This document shows positions 1-8,663 of a stretch of 64,000 nt of DNA, one piece after another. Made by a program: the position numbers and the translations under genes. The stretch covers positions 27,358 through 91,357 of the forward strand of contig JALVUQ010000086.1 of assembly GCA_027035575.1 (NCBI GenBank), read 5' to 3'. Under the pieces are notes generated by a model. The model was not told the DNA's origin and searched no databases. It saw only the letters and a program-made list of their open reading frames with translations. This DNA is from Desulfurellales bacterium. Its GTDB lineage: Bacteria; Campylobacterota_A; Desulfurellia; Desulfurellales; Hippeaceae. Within the stretch, counting starts at the first letter, position 1; every line of letters starts with the position of its first letter.

Positions 1-114
1 TGCGCTGAAGTTTTGAACGACCGGAAGAGAAGTTATAACGGTTTTTTGTGTTTGCAAAGTGGAGCAGGATGCCATAAACACCAAAACAGCGAGAAACAGA
101 AAAAGTTTTTTCAT
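1..114 (-). CDS. Lipoprotein, N-terminal part only (cut by window edge)
   Basis: An ATG at 114 opens a reading frame that runs off the left edge, leaving 38 residues. It begins MKKLFLFLAVLVFMASCSTL: a charged start, a hydrophobic stretch and a lipobox (M-A-S-C), so the mature protein should be lipidated on Cys17 and anchored to a membrane. A GGAGG ribosome binding site lies 5 bases upstream, inside the end of rluD, and the start is one base past the rluD stop. It is therefore probably the next gene of the rluD operon. Too little of the mature protein is present to name a function. Confidence 0.75.
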   Translation of the reverse strand, partial: MKKLFLFLAVLVFMASCSTLQTQKTVITSLPVVQNFSA

Positions 115-115
115 T

Positions 116-1030
116 TTAACCTCCGTCTTTTATAATTTTCATAATATCATCCGGCAATTTTGAATAAAAGCGCATTGCAGCATTGTTTATCGGGTGCTCA
201 AACCCCAAATAGAAAGCATGAAGCGCCTGCCTTGTTATTCTTTCTTCCTTTTTCTTATAGTAAACCCTGTCCCCGACCAACGGGTGATTTATATACTTCA
301 TATGCACCCTTATCTGGTGGGTTCTGCCTGTAAACAGCTTAAATAACACAACATCCATCCCATCCAATCGCTTAATGACTTTGTAGTGTGTTTTTGCACT
401 TTTGCCTTTCTCTGCAACACAGAACTCCTTTCTTCTTAAGCGATGCCTTGCTATGGGTTTATCTATAACTCCCTCTTTTTGATTCATATTACCGTACACA
501 ACTCCGATATACCTTCTGTCTATGGTATGTGAAAAAAATTGTTTTGCAAGAAGAAAATGCATCTTGTCCGTCTTTGCCAACACTATCACACCGCTTGTAT
601 CCTTGTCTATCCTGTGGACAACTCCCGGTCTTAGAGGAGCTCCCACACTTGAAAGCTTGATGTTTCTGAATTTTAAAGCAGACACAACACTCACCTTCTC
701 CTTCGCAGCACCCGGATGAACAACAAGAAAAGCCGGTTTGTCAACCACAACAATATAATCGTCTTCATAAAGTATCTTTATATCGGCATCGTTTGCCTCT
801 ATTTCGTCGTTTTCAACCTCAGGAACACATACTGTAACAACATCGTTCAGCTTGAGCTTGTAGTTTTTTTTAACCGCAGAACCGTTGAGTTTAACAAACT
901 GCTCTTTGATGTAATTTTGAATTCTGTTTCTCGGCACATCCGTCATCTCGGATAAAACGGTGTCTATACGCAAACCGACATATCGAATATCGTCTATTTT
1001 CAGTCTTACTTCACTGGAAATACTGTTCAT
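116..1030 (-). CDS. rluD: RluD-family 23S rRNA pseudouridine synthase
   Basis: This 304-residue protein has an N-terminal S4 RNA-binding domain (about residues 15-75) followed by a pseudouridine synthase catalytic domain. The active-site motif reads HRIDKDTSG (usual HRLDxxTSG), whose Asp is the catalytic nucleophile; further family motifs are RTHQIRVHM and HPLVGD. RluA/RluD enzymes isomerise uridines in the large rRNA, RluD acting on helix 69. Which uridines this copy modifies cannot be told from sequence. The start overlaps the end of the class A PBP gene by 20 bases, so the two are probably translated from one transcript. Length is normal for the family. Confidence 0.93.
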   Translation of the reverse strand: MNSISSEVRLKIDDIRYVGLRIDTVLSEMTDVPRNRIQNYIKEQFVKLNGSAVKKNYKLKLNDVVTVCVPEVENDEIEANDADIKILYEDDYIVVVDKPAFLVVHPGAAKEKVSVVSALKFRNIKLSSVGAPLRPGVVHRIDKDTSGVIVLAKTDKMHFLLAKQFFSHTIDRRYIGVVYGNMNQKEGVIDKPIARHRLRRKEFCVAEKGKSAKTHYKVIKRLDGMDVVLFKLFTGRTHQIRVHMKYINHPLVGDRVYYKKKEERITRQALHAFYLGFEHPINNAAMRFYSKLPDDIMKIIKDGG

Positions 1031-2957
1031 ACAAATTTTGAATCGTGGGTTTTTTGCTTAATTCATCCGGGTTTTCGGGGGGACCCAAACTTTCTATAAC
1101 CTTTTTTGTTACTCCCTCAGGGATGGGAAATGTCTTTATGGGTGTGCCGCTAAGAGCGTTTTTCATAAACGTTATCCAAATGGGCAGTGCAGCCCTTGCG
1201 CCTGTTGCTCCTCTAAAAATGGTTCTGTTGTTGTCGTAGCCAACCCAAACACCGCAAACCAAATCGGGTGAAAATCCTATAAACCACGCATCTTTATAGT
1301 CGTTTGTGGTACCTGTCTTTCCGGCTAAAGGTCTTCCTATTACTCTCGCCTTTCTGCCCGTTCCGTAGCCTATTACGTTTTTTAACATTCCGGTTAAAAT
1401 AAAGGCATCTATGGTATTTGCAACCCTTTTTAGTTGGGGCTCATTATCATATATAACCTTTCCGTATCTGTTTACAACTCTTGTTATAAAAATCGGCTTG
1501 GGCAAAAGACCGTAATTGTCAAAGGACGCATAAGCCCTGACCATCTCTATAAGCCTAACGGACAAAGAGCCAAGAGCAATGGAAAGGTTGTGGGGTATTT
1601 TCTCTTGAATACCGAGCCGTTTTGCCGTCTTGATGACATTCTCTATTCCTACGGCATTTAAAAGATTGATGGTTGCCACATTGACGGAGTGAACCAGTGC
1701 ATACATAAGACTGACTGTCCCGTGAAATGTTCCTTCATAGTTTTGAGGTCTCCACTCTTTGCCGTTAAATCTGAACACCTCAGGTTCGTCCTTAACCGTA
1801 TCAGTCGGCATATATCCCTGGCTTATGGCTGTTAAATAGATAAACGGCTTAAAAGAGGAGCCGGGTTGTCTTTCAGCTTGCAAAGCCCTGTTAAATTGGC
1901 TCTTTTCATAGCTAAATCCTCCGACCATAGCCTTTATATATCCGGTTTTCGGGTCCATAGCCAAAAGTGCGCTTTGAAGTCCGTCGTATCGTTTTTTTAG
2001 CCTCAACACTCCCGTTTTAACGGCAATAAAGGCATACCTTTGCAGTCTTGTATCAAGTGTTGTATAGACCTTTAAGCCGCTCGTATAAACAATATCTTCA
2101 CCGTATCTGTCTATCAGCCAATTTCTTACATAATCGGTAAAATATGGTGCCACAATAAGACCGAAAAAATTTGCGCTCTGTTTTTTCAGCACTATCTTAC
2201 TGTTCATAGCCTTCTTGTACTGCTTAAAAGTTATGAAGTGATTGTCGTACATTCTTTTTAAAACATAAATCATCCTTCTTCTCGCATCCTCAGGGTGTTT
2301 ATAAGGGTTGTAAGCACTCGGTGCTTTAACCAAACCGGCCAAAAGGGCGCTTTGCGGGATTGTTAAATCCTTTGCATGGGTATCAAAATAGGTTCTTGCA
2401 GCCGATTCTATCCCCCACGCTCCCGCTCCGAAATAAACGGTGTTAAGGTACAGCTCCAGTATTTGATTTTTCGTTAATTTTTTTTCAAGCCTGTATGCCA
2501 AAATGACCTCTTTGAGTTTTCTTGTTATGGTTTTTGAAGGTGTCAGATAGATATTTTTAACGAGTTGTTGAGTGATAGTGCTGCCGCCCTGCACTATTCT
2601 CTTGTGCACTATATCGGCAATCAGAGCTCTGAACATACTGACCAAATCAATAGCACCGTGGTCGTAGAAGCGGGCGTCTTCACTAGCCAAAATTGCATAC
2701 TTCATATTCATAGAGATGTCTTTTAATTTGACGGGAATCCTGTTTTGAAGACCGAAGCTGCCTATCAATTTACCGTCTGATGAATAAACCTTGGTTGGAA
2801 CAGGTAAAATATTAACCGAAACGACCTTATTAAAATCCTTCTTAGCACTCATAAACACAGATGCAAAATATAACGAGCCGATTAAAAAAGCCACAAACAG
2901 TACGGAAAGAATAAATAAGGATACGATTTTAAAAGCCTTTTTTAACATCGTTTTCAA
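1011..2957 (-). CDS. mrcA: Class A penicillin-binding protein 1A (glycosyltransferase/transpeptidase)
   Basis: This bifunctional peptidoglycan synthase has 648 residues. One N-terminal membrane segment (about 10-33) precedes a GT51 domain with EDARFYDHG (catalytic Glu93) and GGSTITQQLVKN (124-135), then a transpeptidase domain with SSFK (Ser367-Lys370), SVN (424-426) and KTGT (547-550). All catalytic boxes are intact. It polymerises lipid II and cross-links glycan strands on the outer face of the inner membrane. It is about 150-200 residues shorter than E. coli PBP1a, consistent with lacking the extra OB-like insertion. It overlaps the upstream TPR gene by 4 bases (ATGA) and rluD downstream by 20 bases. 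Confidence 0.95.
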   Translation of the reverse strand: MKTMLKKAFKIVSLFILSVLFVAFLIGSLYFASVFMSAKKDFNKVVSVNILPVPTKVYSSDGKLIGSFGLQNRIPVKLKDISMNMKYAILASEDARFYDHGAIDLVSMFRALIADIVHKRIVQGGSTITQQLVKNIYLTPSKTITRKLKEVILAYRLEKKLTKNQILELYLNTVYFGAGAWGIESAARTYFDTHAKDLTIPQSALLAGLVKAPSAYNPYKHPEDARRRMIYVLKRMYDNHFITFKQYKKAMNSKIVLKKQSANFFGLIVAPYFTDYVRNWLIDRYGEDIVYTSGLKVYTTLDTRLQRYAFIAVKTGVLRLKKRYDGLQSALLAMDPKTGYIKAMVGGFSYEKSQFNRALQAERQPGSSFKPFIYLTAISQGYMPTDTVKDEPEVFRFNGKEWRPQNYEGTFHGTVSLMYALVHSVNVATINLLNAVGIENVIKTAKRLGIQEKIPHNLSIALGSLSVRLIEMVRAYASFDNYGLLPKPIFITRVVNRYGKVIYDNEPQLKRVANTIDAFILTGMLKNVIGYGTGRKARVIGRPLAGKTGTTNDYKDAWFIGFSPDLVCGVWVGYDNNRTIFRGATGARAALPIWITFMKNALSGTPIKTFPIPEGVTKKVIESLGPPENPDELSKKPTIQNLYEQYFQ

Positions 2958-5185
2958 GACACCAACTTTATATCAAAAGATAAAAATACATTCGTATTTA
3001 GCCAAACTCTTTCCTTCTTCAATATGAGTTTTAAGTAGTAAACAACACCTTTAAAATCGCCGGATTGTGCCTGTAAAATTACCTTAGCCATATAGGCGTT
3101 ATAAACATTGTCACCCAAAAGTATGGATTTTGTAAAAAAGTTATCGGCTACATCGGGGTATCCGTCCATTAAATAGGCAATGCCGAGCTTATAATAGTCC
3201 GTTGCAGTGTATTGAACAATGCCGAACAGCGACCTGTATGCTTTCTCATAATTTCCCTTCATAAGATAGTAGTCGGATATGGTTCTTTTTATATAATCCG
3301 TCGGATATTTTTTATACAGGTACTCAAGAATAGAGGTTTCGGAAAAATTGTTCATATCTATACCGAGGTTGTTTATAAACCCGCCTTCCAAATTTAAAAG
3401 CGAAAAATCACTGTCAACAGCAGCCTTTACTACCAAAAAAAGACGTTTTACCATTAAATCAAGAGAGTTATATGTGCCGATTTGTCCGTTTTGGATAAAA
3501 TTAACCAAAAAGCCCAAATCGTTCATATTATTGCTCAAAACACCGAGAGACTTAAACTTAATGAGAAAATCGCTCAAATTGTTCAATGCGTCCTTATGGT
3601 CGCCTCTTAACTCTTTAATAATAAACAGTCCGAGATACGGCAATGGAAAATCGGGATACGCGCTGTTTAGCTGCATAAAAATCTTGTATGAATCTTTCAA
3701 ATTATGCAGTTTCATATACATAATGGCAACGTTGTATAAAAGTATCGGGCTTGTATTAACTTTTTTCAGGGCTTTTTTATAGTACAAAAGCGCTCCTTTA
3801 ACGTTTCTGGCAGCATAAAATTTGACCGCTCTCTCCGATAACAGCAAAGCTTGAGCAAAAGCCGCCGTATTCTTATAACTAAGTTTTGCGCGATTCGGCA
3901 GACCGAGACTCTCATATAGATTGCCGAGCTTTATACTGCCCGCAGCTCCTTTAAGAATAAACTTAATAGGTTTCATATACATATTGAGAAGCTCCGCCGT
4001 AAACATATAGTTTATATTTCTTCTTATAAAAAGCGACTTTGTAGTCAAATCCGAAGAGACAACAGGTATTATCTTAAAGTGGGAATAGCATTGCGGATAG
4101 TATTTTTTGTTAAGCTGCAAAAAAGAGTATGCGGCTTTGAATTTATGCGAATGCAGAAGCAGAAAAAAAGACAGATAGTTCTTGCATTTTATTTTGCTGA
4201 AATCCATATAGTACGTTTTGGGTATTAAATCCGCTGCCTCACGATATTTACCGGCAGCAACTTCAGCCAACATTTTGTTGTAATACACACTTCCCATAAA
4301 AGATGCTTTTAACGCCTTATTGAAATAGTAACAGGCTTTGTCAATCAACCCCTGCTTTAAAAACACACCGCCAACCAACCCGTTAAGCAGCGGAAAATTC
4401 GGATATTTATCCGCCATATTCAAGGCTTCGTCAACTTTGTTATTTACTATAAAATCGTAATAAACCTTCATCAAAGACAGCTCTTTATTATTTACCTTTT
4501 TCAAAGCAAGAATATCTATAATCTTTTTGGCATTATCGTATTCGCCGTCTGACATATAAACCCTGAACAGGTTTACGTATCCGGCTATATAATCCGGGTT
4601 ATTTTCAATCGTAAGTTTAAGGTACTGCTTGGTTTTATCTATCAAATACTCTTTTGCCTTCTCAATATCTCCCATTTTTAAGTATATGTAACCTATGCCG
4701 TAGTATGACAGATATAAATCAATACTTGCCTGTTTGAGCTCGTTTATTGCGGCTTTATAGTTTCCCTTTTCCTGGAGCCTCATTGCGCTTATGAAGTGAA
4801 CGTCAACGGCAGGATTATACGGAATGTTGCCTGTTTTTTGTTCTACTGCTTTTTTCTTAACAACCTTATGCTCAACAACCTTTTCCTTTTTAACAACCTT
4901 TTCCTTATGGCTAACCGGTTTTTTAGGCTGCTTTTTGCCGGAATGAAATACAAAAAACAGTAATAATATAAGGATAACAACTATTGAAACCGTTAAAATT
5001 ATAAAAATCAGGCGTTTTTTTGAAGAAGGAGGCGGAAGCTTTTCCTCTTTGTCTTCCTCTGCTTCTGCCTCCGATTTTGATTCTGCTTCTGTTTCTTTTT
5101 GAGGTTCTTCCTGCGTCTCTCCTTCGACCTCTTCTTCCAAATCCTCTATTACTATGACCTGTTCGTCTTTTTCCTCTTCAGCCAT
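2954..5185 (-). CDS. Membrane-anchored TPR-repeat protein
   Basis: This protein of 743 residues is not a recognised named family. The first ~55 residues are extremely acidic (runs of Glu and Asp). A single membrane segment follows (about 58-80), then a lysine-rich linker and a long alpha-helical region of tetratricopeptide-like repeats, for example around AIMYMKLHNLKDSYKIF and YYKLGIAYLMDGYPDVADNF. The topology is probably cytoplasmic acidic tail, one helix, and a periplasmic TPR scaffold. Its position directly before the class A PBP gene (ATGA overlap) suggests a role in the cell envelope, possibly as a scaffold for peptidoglycan synthesis. That role is inference. Confidence 0.8.
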   Translation of the reverse strand: MAEEEKDEQVIVIEDLEEEVEGETQEEPQKETEAESKSEAEAEEDKEEKLPPPSSKKRLIFIILTVSIVVILILLLFFVFHSGKKQPKKPVSHKEKVVKKEKVVEHKVVKKKAVEQKTGNIPYNPAVDVHFISAMRLQEKGNYKAAINELKQASIDLYLSYYGIGYIYLKMGDIEKAKEYLIDKTKQYLKLTIENNPDYIAGYVNLFRVYMSDGEYDNAKKIIDILALKKVNNKELSLMKVYYDFIVNNKVDEALNMADKYPNFPLLNGLVGGVFLKQGLIDKACYYFNKALKASFMGSVYYNKMLAEVAAGKYREAADLIPKTYYMDFSKIKCKNYLSFFLLLHSHKFKAAYSFLQLNKKYYPQCYSHFKIIPVVSSDLTTKSLFIRRNINYMFTAELLNMYMKPIKFILKGAAGSIKLGNLYESLGLPNRAKLSYKNTAAFAQALLLSERAVKFYAARNVKGALLYYKKALKKVNTSPILLYNVAIMYMKLHNLKDSYKIFMQLNSAYPDFPLPYLGLFIIKELRGDHKDALNNLSDFLIKFKSLGVLSNNMNDLGFLVNFIQNGQIGTYNSLDLMVKRLFLVVKAAVDSDFSLLNLEGGFINNLGIDMNNFSETSILEYLYKKYPTDYIKRTISDYYLMKGNYEKAYRSLFGIVQYTATDYYKLGIAYLMDGYPDVADNFFTKSILLGDNVYNAYMAKVILQAQSGDFKGVVYYLKLILKKERVWLNTNVFLSFDIKLVS

Positions 5186-5188
5186 AAA

Positions 5189-6391
5189 TTATTTCAAAGC
5201 GTTTAAAAACTCTTTTAATGCCTGCATTCCCCTTTTAATGGTATCCAAATCCGTAGCATAAGAGATTCTCACAAAGTCATCGTCTCCGAATGCAATGCCC
5301 GGAACAACGGCTACATTAGCTTCTTCCAACAAAACCATAGAAAAATCCATAGAGTTGTTTATTTTTCTGCCGTTGTATTCCTTTCCGTAATATTTTGATA
5401 CATTCGGGAAAACGTAGAATGCCCCTTTGGGTTTAACACAGCTTATTTTATCCATTTCATTTAAGGCTTTAACTATATAATCCCTTCTTTCTTCAAACTT
5501 TTCTCTCATCATAGCAACGCTGTCCTGAGGACCGTTTAAAGCCTCAACGGCAGCCATTTGAGAAATAGAGGTTGGGTTCGACGTACTTTGAGACTGCAAT
5601 TTCGTCATAGCCGATATGATTTCGGCATCTCCGCAGGTGTAGCCTATCCTCCAACCGGTCATAGAGTACGACTTGCTCATACCGTTTACGATTAAGGTTT
5701 TTTCTTTTGCATATTCAGACAGTGTTGCAATACTAACAGGTTCGTAACCGTCAAAAACTATATCCTCGTATATCTCGTCCGATACTATCCATATATTGTG
5801 TTTTTCAGCCAAATCCGCAATAAACTGCAAATCCTCTTTTTCATATGTTGCACCCGTGGGATTTGAAGGGTTGTTCAAAAGAATCATCTTGGTATTTTCA
5901 GTAACGGCTTTCTCCAGCTCTTGTTTATCCAATACAAAGTTATTTTCCTCTTTTGTTTTGACGATAACAGGCGTTGCCTCGTTAATTTTCACTATTGCCT
6001 CATAGGTAACCCAATAGGGAGCCGGTATAATAACTTCATCTCCCTTTTCAAGCATAACAGAGCAAATATTATACAAAGAGTGCTTGGCTCCTACTGAGAC
6101 ACAAACCTCGGAACGTTTGTAGTCAAGACCGTTTTTTCTTTTTTCTTTGGCTATTATTGCGTCTTTCAACTCATTAATACCGCCTGCTGCCGTATATTTC
6201 GTAAAACCTTCCTCTATTGCCTTTATTGCAGCTTTTTTGATGTTTTCCGGTGTATCAAAATCGGGCTCTCCCGCAGAAAATGTTAAAACATCAATACCGG
6301 ATGCACACATATCTTTTGCCTTTGCGCTTATACCCTGTGTCATAGAAGGCTCAATCAAACCGATGCGATAATTCAACTTGTCCTTGCTCAT
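5189..6391 (-). CDS. aspC: Pyridoxal-phosphate aspartate aminotransferase (class I)
   Basis: This 400-residue fold-type I aminotransferase interconverts aspartate/oxaloacetate and glutamate/2-oxoglutarate. Visible motifs are NNPSNPTG (173-180), SDEIYED with the PLP-contacting Asp and Tyr, NGMSKSYSMTGWRIGY with the Schiff-base Lys240, and a C-terminal FVRISYA with the carboxylate-binding Arg. The sequence resembles the bacterial Ib subgroup (Bacillus/Thermus type), which sometimes also accepts prephenate, so substrate range is not certain. It overlaps coaD by 4 bases and sits 3 bases before the TPR gene. Aspartate feeds the lysine/DAP pathway encoded elsewhere in this window. Confidence 0.92.
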   Translation of the reverse strand: MSKDKLNYRIGLIEPSMTQGISAKAKDMCASGIDVLTFSAGEPDFDTPENIKKAAIKAIEEGFTKYTAAGGINELKDAIIAKEKRKNGLDYKRSEVCVSVGAKHSLYNICSVMLEKGDEVIIPAPYWVTYEAIVKINEATPVIVKTKEENNFVLDKQELEKAVTENTKMILLNNPSNPTGATYEKEDLQFIADLAEKHNIWIVSDEIYEDIVFDGYEPVSIATLSEYAKEKTLIVNGMSKSYSMTGWRIGYTCGDAEIISAMTKLQSQSTSNPTSISQMAAVEALNGPQDSVAMMREKFEERRDYIVKALNEMDKISCVKPKGAFYVFPNVSKYYGKEYNGRKINNSMDFSMVLLEEANVAVVPGIAFGDDDFVRISYATDLDTIKRGMQALKEFLNALK

Positions 6392-6897
6392 TTTACCAAA
6401 ACTCCTTTGTCTAAAAATTTTTCTTTCATATGTTTAATCACAATTTCGGGTACAAATTGGCTGATATCTCCACCGTTAATAAAAACATCCTTAACAATGG
6501 AAGAGCTTAAAAAAGAGTATTTTATGTAAGGCATCATATACATCATTTCTATGTCGCTATCAAGGCGTCTGTTCATAAAAGCCATCTGGAGTTCATATTC
6601 AAAATCCGAAACGGCTCTCAGTCCCCTGACGATAACTTTTGCGTTTTTTCTTTTTGCAAAATCAACAAGCAAACCTTGAACGCCCTCAACTTTAACTCCC
6701 TCAAGTTCACTGTCGGAATTGACAACCTCCTTTGTTATAACAATCCTTTCGTGAAAATTAAACATAGGATTCTTACCGCTGTTGATTGCAACAGCCACAA
6801 TAACACTATCGAAAATTTTCTTTGACCTTTTTATTATATCTATATGGCCGTTCGTAATCGGGTCAAATGTTCCCGGGACAATAGCTACTTTACACAT
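6388..6897 (-). CDS. coaD: Phosphopantetheine adenylyltransferase
   Basis: CoaD transfers AMP from ATP to 4'-phosphopantetheine, the penultimate step of coenzyme A synthesis. The nucleotidyltransferase motif PGTFDPITNGHIDI carries the T/HxGH-type signature, and the C-terminal YSFLSSSIVKDV plus the FVP region are typical. I place the start at the ATG at 6897 (169 residues). An in-frame TTG lies 12 bases upstream, but GGAG sits 6 bases before the ATG and the protein then begins MCKVAIVPGTFDP, matching the family. It overlaps the end of rsmD by 8 bases, the common rsmD-coaD pairing in bacteria. Confidence 0.95.
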   Translation of the reverse strand: MCKVAIVPGTFDPITNGHIDIIKRSKKIFDSVIVAVAINSGKNPMFNFHERIVITKEVVNSDSELEGVKVEGVQGLLVDFAKRKNAKVIVRGLRAVSDFEYELQMAFMNRRLDSDIEMMYMMPYIKYSFLSSSIVKDVFINGGDISQFVPEIVIKHMKEKFLDKGVLVK

Positions 6898-7435
6898 TGA
6901 CAACTCCAAAATAATCCAGAATATTTTTTCCTATTTTTCTTCTTTTGATGTTTGAAAACTCGCCGATTTTCTCTTCAAGCTCATTTTTACTGCTGTGCTC
7001 AATACATATTATAGCATTTTTGTTTACATTTAAAAAAAGTTTTTCGAGCAAATCATATATATCGTATCCATATGGTGCATCCATATAAACAATATCGACC
7101 TTTTTCATAATATCTTTATTGCTCACAAAGCTCGCAGCATCGGATTTTACAACAACAGACCTCGACTCGCAGCCAGACAAACCTATATTCTCTTTTATCA
7201 TTTTTATACTTCTGAAGGAGTTATCCACAAAGATAGCCTCTTTTGCTCCCCTTGAGATAGCCTCAATTCCCACAGAGCCGACACCTGCAAACAAATCCAG
7301 AAACACACATCCGTCTATTATCGTAGAAACCGTATCAAAAAAAGACTTTTTAACAATATTTCTTGTTGGTCTGAGTCTATCGTCTTTTATGTATTTAATC
7401 TTTTTATACTTCAAATTTCCGGCTTGGATTCGCAT
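6890..7435 (-). CDS. rsmD: 16S rRNA (guanine966-N2)-methyltransferase
   Basis: This 181-residue SAM-dependent methyltransferase starts MRIQAGNLKYKKIKY and carries RPTRNIVKKSFFDTV and the SAM-binding loop LDLFAGVGSVGIEAISRGA, all characteristic of RsmD, which methylates G966 of 16S rRNA. The catalytic motif IV is normally DPPY but here reads DAPYG (in VYMDAPYGYD), with Ala replacing the first Pro. The Asp and Tyr are kept, so activity is plausible. Pairing with coaD supports the assignment. It overlaps the upstream U32 gene by 25 bases. Confidence 0.9.
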   Translation of the reverse strand: MRIQAGNLKYKKIKYIKDDRLRPTRNIVKKSFFDTVSTIIDGCVFLDLFAGVGSVGIEAISRGAKEAIFVDNSFRSIKMIKENIGLSGCESRSVVVKSDAASFVSNKDIMKKVDIVYMDAPYGYDIYDLLEKLFLNVNKNAIICIEHSSKNELEEKIGEFSNIKRRKIGKNILDYFGVVNV

Positions 7436-8622
7436 TTTCTTAAAATATCCCGCCTTTCAACATCAACATAGCCTTTAATATACAAAAATTCATTCGGATT
7501 GCCAACACTCTTTTCGTTTGAATTTATATCGTACAGCCTATCTATCTCGACAGGCACAACCTCTGCATCTTTTGTAAAAAACTCATACCTGCCCGGCTTT
7601 ATCTGGTTCCTCACCTTTATAAATACTTTATCAGCCTCCACCTTTTCCACAACCCCTACAAAGTTACAATCCCTTTTGTAACCTGAAGATTTAATATACT
7701 GTTTGGGTTGGTTTTTGTAAAAACCCAATGAATACGGTCTGTGGCTTATTTTTTTAAGCTCGTTCATATAAAAATCGATATTATCTTTAAAGTTTCTCCC
7801 GTTTAAGATGTCATCGAGCGCTTTTCTGTAAACGGCGGTTGCAACGGCTACGTAATAGACACTTTTCATCCTTCCCTCTATTTTTAAAGAGGCCGCATTT
7901 GCATTGACTATCTCGTCGAGTATAGGCATTGCGCACATATCGTATGAGTTGAAAATAAACGTTCCTTCTTTGTGTTCCTCAAGATATATCGGCTCATCCT
8001 CCCTCTTTTCCTCAACCAACTTATACTTCCACCTGCAGCTTTGTGCGCAGTCTCCCCTGTTTGCGCTTCTGTTTGTAAAATAGGCACTCAAAAAGCATCT
8101 GCCGGAATATGCCATACACATAGCTCCGTGAATAAAAACCTCAACATCCACTTTGCTTTTTGATGCAAAAAGTTTTATATTGTCTATTGTCATCTCTCTT
8201 GCAAGAACAATACGTTCAACGTTAAAAGGCTTTAAAAAGTTGGCGGCGTAAGAGTTTGTTATATTCGCCTGCGTGCTTATATGAATCGGAATATCACTCA
8301 GCTCATTAATCAGACTCAAAACGCCCATATCCGACACAATGAGCGCATCAGGCGGATAGTTGTTTAAAAACCCGATAAAGTCCGCCAACTCGTCAAATTC
8401 TTCATCAAAAAGGTAGGAATTAATTGTTAAATAGAGCTTTCTGTTTGCCTTATGCACATACTCCAAAGCCTCTATTAAGCCCTTTTTATCCGGATTTCCG
8501 GCTCTTGAACGCAAACCGAATTTTTTATATCCCGTATAAACAGCATCCGCTCCGTAATTGATAGCCGTTTTTATCTTTTCTATGTTTCCTGCCGGTGACA
8601 GAAGTTCAACTTCTTCTCTCAT
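7411..8622 (-). CDS. Peptidase U32 family protein (TrhP/RlhA-like RNA hydroxylation factor)
   Basis: This 403-residue member of the U32 family has GADAVYTGYKKFGLRSRAGN near the N-terminus and the signature region FIHGAMCMAYSGRCFLSAYF...GDCAQSCRWKY, whose conserved cysteines probably bind a metal or Fe-S centre. Although called peptidases, well-studied members (TrhP/YegQ, RlhA/YdcP) act in prephenate-dependent hydroxylation of tRNA or rRNA. Which of these it is cannot be decided here. A promoter-like pair lies just upstream (8633-8661), so this gene may start its own transcript as well as being read from ftsI. The ATG is only 10 bases from the -10 box and has no ribosome binding site. Confidence 0.85.
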   Translation of the reverse strand: MREEVELLSPAGNIEKIKTAINYGADAVYTGYKKFGLRSRAGNPDKKGLIEALEYVHKANRKLYLTINSYLFDEEFDELADFIGFLNNYPPDALIVSDMGVLSLINELSDIPIHISTQANITNSYAANFLKPFNVERIVLAREMTIDNIKLFASKSKVDVEVFIHGAMCMAYSGRCFLSAYFTNRSANRGDCAQSCRWKYKLVEEKREDEPIYLEEHKEGTFIFNSYDMCAMPILDEIVNANAASLKIEGRMKSVYYVAVATAVYRKALDDILNGRNFKDNIDFYMNELKKISHRPYSLGFYKNQPKQYIKSSGYKRDCNFVGVVEKVEADKVFIKVRNQIKPGRYEFFTKDAEVVPVEIDRLYDINSNEKSVGNPNEFLYIKGYVDVERRDILRKCESKPEI

Positions 8623-8632
8623 AAGGGTAGGA

Positions 8633-8661
8633 ATTATACCTGTAATTTAATTGATTTACAA
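8633..8661 (-). promoter_or_regulatory. Sigma-70-type promoter of the U32/rsmD/coaD operon
   Basis: On the minus strand TTGTAA (8656-8661) and a perfect TATAAT (8633-8638) are separated by exactly 17 bases. Transcription would begin only about 3-5 bases before the ATG at 8622, so the mRNA would be nearly leaderless; no Shine-Dalgarno sequence is present. The -35 box lies next to the end of ftsI. Confidence 0.6.
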
Positions 8662-8663
8662 AC

